From Odiellus spinosus (lineage: Eukaryota; Arthropoda; Arachnida; Opiliones; Phalangiidae), in the NCBI GenBank assembly GCA_963920705.1, contig OY987227.1, positions 1,860,001 through 1,924,000 on the forward strand: DNA of 64,000 bases. Reading direction: 5' to 3'. Shown here piece after piece: positions 48,407-57,997 of the stretch. Numbering within the stretch: the stretch's first letter is position 1; every line of letters starts with the position of its first letter. The notes beneath the pieces were generated by a model. The model had not been told where the DNA came from and searched no databases. It worked only from the letters and a program-made list of their open reading frames with translations. The position numbers and the translations under genes are program-made.

Positions 48407-48436
<30 letters not shown>
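48407..48436. repeat. (TC)15 microsatellite
   Basis: Thirty bases of perfect TC dinucleotide repeat upstream of the ATPase gene, in the middle of the element. Confidence 0.95.
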
Positions 48437-48438
<2 letters not shown>

Positions 48439-49207
48439 GCGGGTGGCGCGGTTCGCGTTCGCGCGGCAGTTGTTTCTCCGCGTTAATTACGTTCTTGGCA
48501 ATTAGGCTTAAACAAACGTTTAAACTATTTTTCTACATAGTGTCCTACGTGGGTTTTTTGATACTGCAGGTCCAAATAAATTTTAGATTTTTGAAAGGAA
48601 AAAAACCTTTCACCATAGAAATGGGTTAGAAAGTGAATAAGATTCATTCTTACAAAAGATCACATCCCTACAAAAGCCTTGTCAATCGCGGGGGGATTAA
48701 GATTGCATGTGTTTTTCGTGAAAGATACGATGGCTTCGGCCGTAAGAACCGTTCGTACAAAAGACCTATCGCATCCTCCGATGGCTATATATATAGGGGG
48801 GGGGGGTTTACCCGTATTTTCACGAAAGGTACGCTTTCTTCGCACTCAGCGCTTGCCATGGTAAAAACAGTCATTCGTTGGTGGTCAAAAAAAAACAAAA
48901 GCATTTACAGAGCCAGCGTTAAAAGAGTTGAGCTAAGAAACGGGGGTTAAATTCGGGGTGGTTATTGGGGAATAAATTTTGCACTATCTAAGTGGGGCCA
49001 AGAGGTTAATGCCTAGAGCGCCAGGTAAAGTTTTTCGGACCCCAAGATGGTCATTGGCTGAGGGCAAGAACCAGGGCTCGAAAGGGCTGAAATTGCACGT
49101 ACAACCGCACGCGCGCCCCCGTCACCATTTTACGTTAAAAACCCTCCGTTTTGATACTTGGAACATCATTCGTCTTGAAACATGTCTGACTACCATTTCA
49201 AACTCTC
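48437..49207. other. Central spacer of the Polinton without a convincing gene
   Basis: Several 60-105-codon frames exist on both strands (for example 48,633-48,950 and 48,979-49,233 on plus), but they lack credible ATG starts or family motifs and overlap each other. An 11-base G run lies at 48,796-48,806. This region separates the minus-strand virion block from the plus-strand spliced gene and probably contains promoters for both. Confidence 0.45.
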
Positions 49208-49396
49208 GTAAGTATAAAATTATTTTGCTATAGGGTAAAAACATAGTATTTTCAACAAAGTTCTTTGCGGAAAGCTAGTTATTTTTACTAAAAAACTTTG
49301 ACAAAATAGTTATTTTTAGGAAAGAACTTTGCCCAAAAATTTCGATTTTTTTTTTTTTTTTTTTTTTGGTTAGAACTTTGAATTTTTTTTTTATAG
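49208..49396 (+). other. Possible 5'-UTR intron of the spliced gene
   Basis: CTC|GTAAGTAT at 49,208 is a near-perfect donor, and a long T-run ending TTTATAG| at 49,396 is a strong acceptor, 13 bases before the ATG at 49,410. An upstream ATG at 49,183 would not join in frame, so if real the intron lies in the leader. Confidence 0.35.
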
Positions 49397-49409
49397 TCGC
49401 TTTATCAAC

Positions 49410-50224
49410 ATGTCCTTTCTGTCGACCTCCCAACCCTCAAGCCCCGGCGGCTCGAGCCTCTCGACAGAAGAGACGGGGTCCCAACCCGAGTTCTCGCTTT
49501 GGGGGGAACCCGCCAACGGGGTGATCGGGGCTCACCGTCGGGGGTTGGAGGCCGCTGCCGCCGAAGCTGCCGAGGACGTCGGGGGCGAGAACGAACCGGC
49601 GGACTATCCCGGGCCGCCTCGACCTCCCTTATCCCCGGGCCTCATGGCCGATTTTGCGGCTCAATATGTATTGGCCCTCGCTCCGCACCATGGTAAGCAG
49701 CCTTGGCATGCCATCGCCCGCGCGGATGGCTGCTGCCAATGGTGCGGGGAGGCCCTCCCCGTGGCCAACGCCCAGTCCACCATGTATGTATTGCGATCTT
49801 TTCAGGGTTTAAATATAGACATGCAAATAATGTTTAATGTTTCTTTTTAGCATCCTGGCCAATTTCCAGTGGTTATGCGCCTCTTACGAGGCCGACCACC
49901 GTGATCACCCGAGAATCACCCTGGACCAGGTACGGGCTGTCGTGCTCAACAACATCGTTGAGACAGGCGACAGCCTGTACCGTCCCGACTGCTACGGTTT
50001 CCGGTAGGTGTCTTATAACGTCTATTACCAAGGCTAATTTAAAATACTTAATATATATATTTTTTTAAAGGGTGCTGGGTGAGCTTCACCAGCTAGCGCT
50101 CTGGCGCGCGATGACCGCGCCGCCAATGGACGGACACGAGCGCGTCGCCTTCGACCTGCGGGAGTGGACGTTGATGGAAGGGGCACGCGACATTGTCCGG
50201 CGCGCGATCGAACCAGAGCGCTAA
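49410..50224 (+). CDS. Intact three-exon GC-rich gene with a CxxC motif
   Basis: Exons 49,410-49,783, 49,851-50,003 and 50,071-50,224 join into one 227-codon frame ending in TAA. Both introns are exactly 67 bp, begin GTATGT and GTAGGT, end TTTTTAG and TTTAAAG, and are AT-rich between GC-rich exons. Splicing keeps the frame across a phase-2 junction each time. The protein (226 residues) has a low-complexity Ser/Pro/Ala N-terminus (residues 1-80) and a folded-looking half from about residue 81 with GCCQWCGEALP (C109, C112), EADHRDHP, LYRPDC and a helical C-terminus. Two cysteines plus downstream His/Cys could bind zinc; an HNH-like arrangement is conceivable, but I do not recognise the family. 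It is the only large intact gene in the element, opposite in strand to the virion block and different in base composition, as expected for captured cellular cargo. Confidence 0.75.
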
Positions 50225-50259
50225 AAAAAAATTTTGTATATAAATATTTTTTTTGTATA

Positions 50260-50497
50260 TATGTTTTTTTTTTAAAAATGAAGTGCATAAAATTAAATAT
50301 ACCCGTAGTTCTGGTTAAATTAAATACACCCGTAGTCGCTAGAAGGCGTCACTGTTTCACCATCTTGTAAGAAATAGGCTTATATATATCGTGAAATAAG
50401 AAAATCATTTTTTTTAAATCAGATTTTTATTCAAAACAACTGTTTACATCAGGCTTAAAATATAAAAAATTTATACGCGAGATACATTAAATTTATA
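50260..50497. repeat. First copy of a ~105-bp direct repeat, spacer
   Basis: AT-rich spacer. The segment CGCTAGAAGGCG...CTTGTAAGAAATAGGC through AATCAGATTT (about 50,337-50,430) is repeated at about 50,581-50,675, roughly 245 bp on. Within it a ~27-bp piece around ACCCGTAGT is also duplicated in tandem (about 50,288-50,338). An AATAAA on the minus strand near 50,420 may serve the gene ending at 50,498. Confidence 0.55.
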
Positions 50498-50742
50498 CTA
50501 CCCTATCCATGGTTGGTAAAGCGCTCGTGTATATATTTTTGGTTTTCGGGTTCCACAAATATATATTACTTTCTCCCCAGTCGCTAGAGAGTGGGACTGT
50601 TTCACCAACTTGTAAGAAATAGGCTTATATCGTGAAATAAGGAAATAATTTTTTTTTAAATCAGATTTATTTTCAAACAGGGGTTTTAGGGCATCGGTAC
50701 TAAACATTGGCGAAGCTTTGTCAACTGTCCGGAGATAATTAT

Positions 50743-50811
50743 GAAAAGATTGTAAGCTCAATTGTGAAAAGATTGTAAGCTCAATTGTGAAAAGATTGTA
50801 AGCTCGAAAGT
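50743..50811. repeat. 23-bp tandem triplication inside accessory gene B
   Basis: The unit GAAAAGATTGTAAGCTCAATT plus two bases occurs at 50,743, 50,766 and 50,789. Since 23 is not a multiple of three, the extra copies disturb the C-terminal frame. Confidence 0.9.
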
Positions 50812-50874
50812 CGCTTTTCAACCCTTTGTTCTTGAGATTCTCTTCAAAGTCCGTTATTACCGCAAAGGGACTTA

Positions 50875-50918
50875 CGTAGCTGACGAAATATTGGTACGTA
50901 GCTGACGAAATATTGGTA
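50875..50918. repeat. Exact 22-bp tandem duplication that breaks accessory gene B
   Basis: CGTAGCTGACGAAATATTGG plus two bases is present twice, at 50,875 and 50,897. Both frames on either side encode the same YQYFVSYV peptide across the two copies, showing that the duplication itself caused the frameshift. Confidence 0.9.
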
Positions 50919-51412
50919 TACCCCGTCAAACTTTTCAGCTTGATCCTCGGTTAAAAATAGCGAAAGGGTGTTACGCTCGTTGTACATCATACCACGGATT
51001 TTAATTAAGTAGTCACCGATCGTGTGATACATTTCCTCTATTACGAGCCGGTGGGTGCTTATATGTTCCAAATGGGTCGTCACGTTCTGAGAAATGCGAA
51101 ATAGTTCTTTGGCTTCTGCCCCATTTAGCGTGATATCTTTCTCAACAGGTCCGCAATTGATAAACCGCAGCGTATCATGGAGTGCCATTACTTTTAGACT
51201 GTTCTCGCAGTTTTCGTTGAGAGTGACCCTGAACGGCGTATCTTCGTGTCCACTTGTCCACCCCGCTAGTGGACCTAGACGCGGCGCCAGGAACGACCAA
51301 TTCTCGGGCGAGATAGCGAAGGCATGGAAATATTCTTTCGAAATTATGCGAACCTCCGGGTCCAGTCATTGACGAAGCCAAATGTCAAAAATAGTTTGTC
51401 GCTTAACGACAT

Positions 51413-52099
51413 CCTATGATTTAGCTTGCGGCCACTCGCAAACGCTGGTATTTTCCAACGATAGCCCGCACTTGGGTCCACTACTACGATTTAAAAAAAA
51501 AAAAAAAAATAGAAAATAGTCATGACTCTCAAAGACTTGTACCGAAAATATTCAAATTCCGGGTCAAAAATATTCTAAGATACTCACTCGGAACATTAGC
51601 TGAAGGAGGATTCATCTTGGCGGGTGGCTTTGGTAAGACTTCGAGAGCAAATAATAATTTGAACAAACTCTTGCCGCTTTTTATACCTAAAAGCGGTTGG
51701 GGGAAAGCAAGTTTTCTCACCCACCTAATTTTCGGCGACTTTTAAATTTGGAAACAAAAATAATTCCAAGATTTACACCCCCATTTCTTTTCTGCGGTGG
51801 TCAGAGCCATTCATTGTAGACCGCATGTTGAGTTTGATGTCGAAATTTTGAAAACAAAGGTTTATCGTTTCCAACACAGCTAAAATTAAGATGACGCATA
51901 AAACCATATTAATACTTTGGGGTTTTTTCTGGAACAATCTTTTCAGAGAGGCGGATGAAGGCTGTGCTTCCATTGTAAGGCTTACGAGGTAACTGGTAAT
52001 TAAATCAATTCGCGTACCAATATAACCCCCAATTATTTAATATTTCAACCCTATTTTGCGATGTTAGTTAGGCGTAAGTGATCGGACTGTTTTAGTCAT
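51413..52099. other. Region between accessory gene B and the plus-strand block
   Basis: It holds an A16-17 run at about 51,493-51,510, a 63-codon minus frame without an ATG (51,529-51,720) and the small membrane ORF listed separately. I see no recognised domain in the remainder. Confidence 0.4.
51773..51973 (-). CDS. Small single-pass membrane protein candidate
   Basis: An ATG-started frame of 66 residues. A basic N-terminus with KRLFQKKPQ is followed by one hydrophobic segment (about residues 22-41, NMVLCVILILAVLETINLCF) and a polar C-terminus ending DHRRKEMGV. It could be a small membrane-anchored virion or accessory protein. No family is recognised, and the length is near the chance limit. 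Confidence 0.3.
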   Translation of the reverse strand: MEAQPSSASLKRLFQKKPQSINMVLCVILILAVLETINLCFQNFDIKLNMRSTMNGSDHRRKEMGV

Positions 52100-52392
52100 A
52101 ACCTCCTCTGACGTGTTTGGAGACGTTAGGACCTCCGCTTCGCACACCCTTGGTGGTTAACCCTCTATGATTGACGTCTTTGAATTTTCCTTTCATTCTA
52201 CAATACATTGTCCTCTTTTGATGGGTTTAACCTCCTTTGACGTGTTTGGATACGGTGGGGCCTCGCTTGGCACAGCCTTGGTGGTTAAGCCTCTATGACT
52301 GACGTCTTTGAATTTTCCTTTCATTCTACAATACATTGGCCTCTTTTGATGGATTTAACCTTCTCTGACGTGCTTGGACACGTTGTTGTTGT
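52100..52392. repeat. ~128-bp tandem repeat, 2.3 copies
   Basis: Units starting AACCTCCTCTGACGTGTTTGG begin at 52,100, 52,229 and 52,357 (partial). Each has TGGTGGTTAA, GACGTCTTTGAATTTTCC and TACAATACATTG. Copies differ at about one base in ten. It lies just upstream of the plus-strand polymerase block. Confidence 0.85.
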
Positions 52393-52628
52393 TAGAATTT
52401 ACAGCGTCTATAAGTGATCAATCATTCCTGAGAAGGCTTTGTTGAAACGAACATGACAGGGTTGCTTTACTTAAGTCCATAGGTTTTCATACTGTTGTTT
52501 GAAGGGATTATTGGTCCTACCAGCTTAGGTGAAAATATTATTGTATTTCTTCATTGTAGTCGAATTTTTAGATGTATTGAAAGGAATGCCGTAAAAACCC
52601 CGCAACATGGGGTATTTCAGCCTGTAAA

Positions 52629-52667
52629 GGGGCCCCCGCCAGGGGCCGGGGGTCTAAGGCATAAATA
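52629..52667 (+). promoter_or_regulatory. TATA-box promoter candidate for the plus-strand block
   Basis: A GC-rich inverted stretch (GGGGCCCCCGCC / GGGGCCGGGGG, 52,629-52,652) is followed by GGCATAAATACTGG (TATA-like, 52,660-52,667), 57-64 bases before the ATG at 52,724. Confidence 0.45.
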
Positions 52668-52723
52668 CTGGGGATATTCGAAGAAGCAAATCACTTCAAA
52701 CTTTGGAATCTACCCACCCTAAC

Positions 52724-53284
52724 ATGGACGCTGAATCACTAACCTGGTTTCTCGAGGAGATGTCCGTTACCAGGCCTTGGCCGCTGAGGAAAATCTACGA
52801 ATTTTACTTTTGGCTATGTACCCTAATGAAAGTTAACCCCTCCGACGTTCCAACTATACTACCCGTCTTCTTGCGTCACGTGAGTTTTAACCTCATTGAA
52901 ACCTTTTTGGATATTCTGGGGTACATGCGCCAAGTCCCTAAAACCCCCGAAGATTGCCAGGCCATTGAGCAACTCAATCTATTCTGGGACCTGATCCCGC
53001 CTCGGTTAGGCGACACGTACCTAACAAGGGTACAAACGCGTGCCACAGCCCTCAAGATAGCCATAGCTGACGAAATTAGGTTGATCGAAGATTTCATGCG
53101 GTCACAACACGACCGAGACTTGTCATTGTTTTTGGACGGCCCGGCTGATACTGACTACGAGCTCCCCTTACCCCAGGACTGGGACTACTCGGACTTGAGT
53201 GACGAGGAGGAACCACAGGTTGGGGAGGCGACCACCAGCCCTCCTCTGCTGATCTTGATTCCATACCGGGGTGTGAAATACTGA
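52724..53284 (+). CDS. Unrecognised protein upstream of polymerase, acidic tail
   Basis: The ATG at 52,724 (the frame opens a little earlier without an ATG) gives 186 residues. The first ~130 are helical in style (SLTWFLEEMSVTRPWPLRKI, FLRHVSFNLIETFLDILGYM, RATALKIAIADEIRLI), followed by an acidic stretch DWDYSDLSDEEEP and a short hydrophobic end. No known domain is visible. A TATA-like box lies just upstream. Its last ~80 bases overlap, in another frame, the open start of the polymerase gene, so it is either a separate small gene or a polymerase N-terminus that has suffered a frameshift near 53,230. Confidence 0.5.
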   Translation: MDAESLTWFLEEMSVTRPWPLRKIYEFYFWLCTLMKVNPSDVPTILPVFLRHVSFNLIETFLDILGYMRQVPKTPEDCQAIEQLNLFWDLIPPRLGDTYLTRVQTRATALKIAIADEIRLIEDFMRSQHDRDLSLFLDGPADTDYELPLPQDWDYSDLSDEEEPQVGEATTSPPLLILIPYRGVKY

Positions 53285-56200
53285 ACGTAACCGATAAATT
53301 TTACGAACGGTTTAATTTACGCGGAAAAGAGATCATTGTACAATTAACGGATGATATTGAGGTCGGGGTCTGTAACGTTGCAGCGCGCGTAATGGAGGAG
53401 CTCGAACAGGGAGACTTCGTACAGATCACGCTCCGCAGTCTCGCGTTACCGTTGCGGGCGGAATTGGAACTTTCGTTCCGAAGGGCTGACCAACTCGATC
53501 CGCGTCTGTTGTTCGAGCTAATCGAAGAGATCCTCTACGACGACGAATTAGAAAAAATTTTCTTGGGTCCAGTGAGCATTACGTTCAGCATAGTTAGACT
53601 CCCCCAGAGGAACGGGGTTGGCAAAAAACGTGGTATCGCCCCGTTTAATGTGTATTGTAAAAGTCGCCGCGGGATTACGCGTATTATAAATACCGACTCC
53701 CTATGCCTTCCTCGTGCTCTGTGTAGCTATCTCCCACCGTAAGCTCACTCATGCCACCACGGACGATAGTGAACTTAAAAGTCACTATGCTGCGATTTCA
53801 AATTCCAGACCCAACAACCCCGTGCAACGAGCTGCAGCGTTAAAGCTTTGTTTTAACGCGCGAGTCAAGCCTGGTAAAGAGTGCGGGAGTGCGGAGTTGT
53901 TTGAAAAATTCAAGGAGTATTTAAGAAAGTACTCAATCTTGGTGTATAAATTTCAAAACAATATCCCGGTTTTAGTTTTAGGCGAGAATGACCCGAATGA
54001 CGCGAGACCTCGACGGTTCTTGTTAAACGAAACAAAACATTACAACGAATTTAAAACCCCTGTTCCGCTCAAATTATTTTTGCTGGAAATGTCTCGAACC
54101 CTACTGGCGACCGCGCTCTCATAAATGCAACGACTTCTGCTTTCTGTGTCAGAGGTCCCAGCTATGTACTGTGGCGAGCATTGCGTGTGACAAGTGTCTA
54201 AGAACATTTAAAGGTCGCGAGTGTTATGACACCCATTTGGTCGGTACAGGTACAAAAAAGCCAATTTGCGAGCGGGTATATAACTGCCGCGAGTGTTACA
54301 AACTAATTGATTTCGAACGCCGACGCGAAGCCCACACGTGCGGTGAAATGTACTGCTCGGTGTGCAAAAAGTACGCGCCTTCCGACCATTTGTGTTACGT
54401 GCAAATCATAAAAGAAACACCCGCGAAATTACCCGCGAAACGACAAAAAAACAATGTCCCCGCCTACATGCTGGTCTTCTTCGACTTCGAAACAATCCAA
54501 ATTAAGCGGCGAGAAGAAAAAGCGGGGGCTTTCGAGCACGAGGCCATTCTTTGTGTGAGCGAAACTGTTTGCGAAGACTGTATTGAACAAGTTGGGCCGC
54601 GTGTCGTTTGCGGTAGATGCGCCCAATTCGGGCCGCGATTGAATCGTTTCGCGGGCGAAACACCGGTCAAAAGTTTCCTGGATTATCTCCAAACCCTTCA
54701 CGCCGTCAAAAGTGTTACATTGTTATCACACAATGGCAGTAATTACGACAATCAACTTTTGATCCGTGAAATAATGAAAAGGGACTGGACCCCGGAACTC
54801 ATTGTCAACGGCACAAAGATACTCAAGATGAAGGTATTTAACCTTTTGTTTCTCGACTCGTGCAGTTTCATCCCCACGGCTCTATCTAAGTTTCCGACCA
54901 CCTTTGGACTTAAGAATAGTGCTAAAGGATATTTCCCGCATTTTCTATTTAACGTGGTAGACCACGGGTATGACCTTAGCCATCAGTCCGAATGTAATTA
55001 CATTCTGGAAAAAACTTTGCCTCCTCCCGAAGCTTATGGGTATCAATACTTTGACCGCGCTGCCCAAAAATTTTTTTTAAAATGGTATGACGAGCAAACC
55101 CTGGCGGGGAAAGGGTTTAATTTCGCTGAGGAACTTATTTTCTATTGCGAGAATGACGTCACCCTCCTTAAGTCCGGCTGCCTAGCATACCGCAAAATAC
55201 TTTTAGAGGTGGCTGGTGTCGACCCCTTTGCATGCGGAGCCGTAACTCTCCCCGGGGTTTGTTCGTACTTTTTTAGAAAAAAAAATTTAAAGAAAGATTC
55301 TATTGGGGTTTTGCCCACGAACAACTACCGTCTAAAAGAAAATCAAAGTTTCGTAGCGATTCAGTGGCTCGAATGGCTCTCGTACCAGCGGGGTATTGTC
55401 ATTCAATCAGCCTATAACGGCAAAGAGGCCCGGATAAATAAGTTAAAAGTCGACGGGCTTTTCGGTCAGGAAACATTTGAGTTCATGGGGTGCTACTTTC
55501 ACGGTTGCACAAATTGTTTCAAAGTTAACCGTCAACAACCTTTAATGTGCGATCCTAGCCAAACCATGACCACAAGATGTATCCGGACCGAAAAAACCCT
55601 TGGCAAACTACGGTCTCTGGGTTATCAAGTGACTGTTACTTGGGAATGCGAATGGACCGCCCAAAAGAAAAATAACCCGGAGATTGAGGCTTTCTTATCG
55701 CGGGAGGACATAAAAAGCAAAGTCACAAGCCCCCTAAATCCCCGCGATGCATTTTACGGTGGTCGCACAAATGCTCTAAAATTGCATCATAAGGTAGATG
55801 GGGGTGATAAATTGCTTTATTTCGATGTAACTTCGCTTTATCCATTTATCAACAAGATGGGTAAAACCCCCATAGGGCACCCGCAGATACTGCTAAACAA
55901 TATCCCTGACGTCTTTCATTTGACGGTTTACTGAAATGCGAGGTCCTCCCCAAAAAACCTATACCATCCCGTAATACCTTCAAAAATCAATGGGAAACTA
56001 GTCTTTACTCTCTGTTATACCTGTGCGCTAACTAAATATCAGGGAGACTGCGACCATCCCGATTATTTGGGGAAATTAACGGGGGTCTGGGTGGTAGACG
56101 AGCTAAGACACGCCGTAACTCGAAACTACGTCATTCTACGCTCGTTCGAAGCTTGGTCCTACCAAGTTACGCAATATGATAAAGAAACTGGCCGTGGCGG

Positions 56201-57110
56201 ACTATTTCGCGAATACATAGACGCTTTTCTCGTTTATAAAACACAGGCTAGTGGATTCCTCTCAGATTGCGTCACTCAGGAAGATAGAGAGCGTTACGTT
56301 AGAAACTTCAAAGATATCGAGGGAATTCTTCTGGATATATCCCAGATAGCCAAGAATGACGGATTGAGATCTCTCTCCAAGTACTTCCTCAACAGTTTTT
56401 GGGGGAAGCTAGGCCAGCGGGTTCGCGCCCCCCGCACTGAGCTACTAAAAGAGCCTAGCAAGCTATACGAGCTACTCTTGAGTCCCGACATCGAGGTGAA
56501 ATCGATTCTCCCCATAAATGACGAAACCCTGCTTATTAAGTACGAGCCCACGATAGAAAATGAGGGGACCCTCAAACACGGTAGCGTAACTTTAGCCGCT
56601 TACACTACAGCCCTAGCTCGTCTTGAATTACTCAAATACCTAGAGGTGGTCGGCAGAAACGCGTTTTACAGTGACACTGACTCCCTGATATTTCTAGCCC
56701 CTGGTGGTGAATCGGTAATAAAGACTGGGGATTACCTGGGGGAGATGAAGAACGAACTAGAAGGCTATGGCCCTAACGCGTACATTAGCGAACTTGTCTG
56801 CGGGGGTCCCAAAAATTACTCGATCCGCATTCACAACCCCGACACCGGCGACGACCATGATGTCACTAAAATCAAAGGTTTCAGGATAAATGCCTGCAAT
56901 GAAAAAATTAATTTTGAAAACCTGAAACGTCTGGTGGGTGTCGGGGGTGAGAAAGTAGACGGGTACCAAGTCCCGATGCCCAAACAAATAAGACGATTGA
57001 ATGACCACACCCTGATATCGTTAGATGAGAACAAAATTTACAGGGCCGTTATAGATAAGGTCAAAGTACTCCCCAACTTCGAAACAGTACCTTATGAGTA
57101 CACGGATTAA
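53203..57110 (+). pseudogene. Protein-primed family B DNA polymerase, four frameshifts
   Basis: The replicative polymerase of Polintons. The N-terminal part is open from 53,203 (first ATG 53,392) to about 53,720, continues in a second frame to about 54,080, then in the frame running to 55,934. It has a cysteine-rich stretch (CDKCL, CRECY, CSVCKKY) and exonuclease motifs FDFETI (D105/E107 of that frame), LLSHNGSNYDN and YCENDV. The polymerase motif A, DVTSLYP, is at 55,824. After a frame change near 55,915 and another near 55,975, the last segment to 57,110 has motif B KYFLNSFWGKLG, motif C YSDTDSL and KIKGF. About 1,270 codons in all, the usual size. All catalytic motifs survive, but at least four indels prevent a full-length product. 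A TAA at 57,108 ends it, followed by AATAAA signals. Confidence 0.95.
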
Positions 57111-57167
57111 TTGAATTGCAATAACTGTACATAAACTGTGATAATTGTAAATAAGCTGTATTTTTAT

Positions 57168-57250
57168 AAATTAAAATTGTATATATTGTAGTCAATAAAA
57201 TTGTATATGTTGTTGTCAATAAAATTGTATATATTGTAGTCAATAAAATG
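57168..57250 (+). terminator. 24-bp tandem repeat carrying polyadenylation signals
   Basis: Three copies of a 24-bp unit around TCAATAAAATTGTATATATT follow the polymerase stop. The units contain AATAAA (for example at 57,195), so this is the likely 3' processing region of the plus-strand transcript. Confidence 0.6.
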
Positions 57251-57550
57251 ATTTTTCGAGACTATAAACTGGCTTTGTTTACTTACTAGTTTTAAGCCTA
57301 TCTTTAAAACTGGTTTTGTTCACTTTCAATTTTTAAGCCTATCTTTCCTACTCTAGATGAGAGACCATCTCACCTAATCTAGAACCTTCTACTCCAAACA
57401 CTAGAAACATCATCTCAGTATTTTCCTGAAACCAACTCTTAAATACAACATTTAGCTCCCTACATTCAACTGCTCCTATAGCCGTGGGCGATCGCCACTG
57501 GACTCCGAACCTACCGGTACAAATATTTTAGGTTCGCCACCCGCCTCAGC

Positions 57551-57718
57551 CGTTTACCGAAAAAAAAATCGTAAATGGAAATAAACAAATCGAGTTTCCA
57601 TGGTTTCGTGGCCAAATAAATATTTCAGATGGCGCCGTTTACCGAAAAAAAATCTTAAATGGAAATAAACAAATCGAGTTTCCATGGTTACGTGGCCGAA
57701 TAAATATTTCAGATGGCG
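57551..57718. repeat. 84-bp direct duplication in the right terminal repeat
   Basis: The segment with CGTTTACCGAAAAAAAA, AATGGAAATAAACAAATCG and AGTTTCCATGG is present twice, 84 bp apart; the left terminal repeat has one copy. Confidence 0.85.
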
Positions 57719-57874
57719 CTCCGCACGTACACGAAATGTCATCCAAAAAAAAGGCGGGGAAACCCAGGGAGACTTAAAATAGCTTTCCGTACGTTCACGA
57801 ATTAATACGTCACCATTACGTCACGCAAATTCGAGGTTGTTGAGGTGCCGGAGTTATACGGACAAAATGCACAG

Positions 57875-57997
57875 TGGAACGGGGAAGGAGAAAGACAGGG
57901 GTAGAGCAAGAAAATGGCCGGCAGAAAGGGGGGGCGGAAAAGAGGGGGAAGAGCCAAAAAATGGCCGACAGAAAGGGGGAGGGAAAGAGGGGGTGAC
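57875..57997 (+). repeat. Purine-rich, G-run tract with a 47-bp tandem repeat
   Basis: A tract of mostly A and G with many runs of 4-7 G. A ~47-bp unit containing ATGGCCGGCAGAAAGGGGG is repeated at 57,914 and 57,961. It is absent from the left end and could form quadruplex or triplex DNA. Confidence 0.7.

Larger units (their letters stand above)
50498..51412 (-). pseudogene. Accessory protein B, diverged paralogue of accessory protein A
   Basis: From the ATG at 51,412 (MSLSDKLFLTFGFVND) the frame is lost near 51,365 and the conserved course continues in the frame open from 51,367 to 50,844: EVRIISKEYFHAFAISPENW, DTLRFINC, ITLNGAEAKELFRIS...HLEHI and AEKFDGVYQYFVSYV. It then moves, at an exact 22-bp duplication (50,875/50,897), to the frame open to 50,498 (DFEENLKNKG, AYNLF). 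Each block lines up in order with the protein at 39,322-40,077 (TFG-N start, IT-x-x-x-A-x-x-L helix, EKFD-x(4)-Y-x(3)-YV-x-P, FExxLK). As in the paralogue, strand-helix units suggest a PC4-like fold, by inference only. There is no basic nuclear-targeting stretch. Confidence 0.6.

Noticed and set aside
48633..49233. Small plus-strand genes at 48,633-48,950 and 48,979-49,233
   Set aside because: No ATG at the frame start, competing open frames on both strands, and no family signature.
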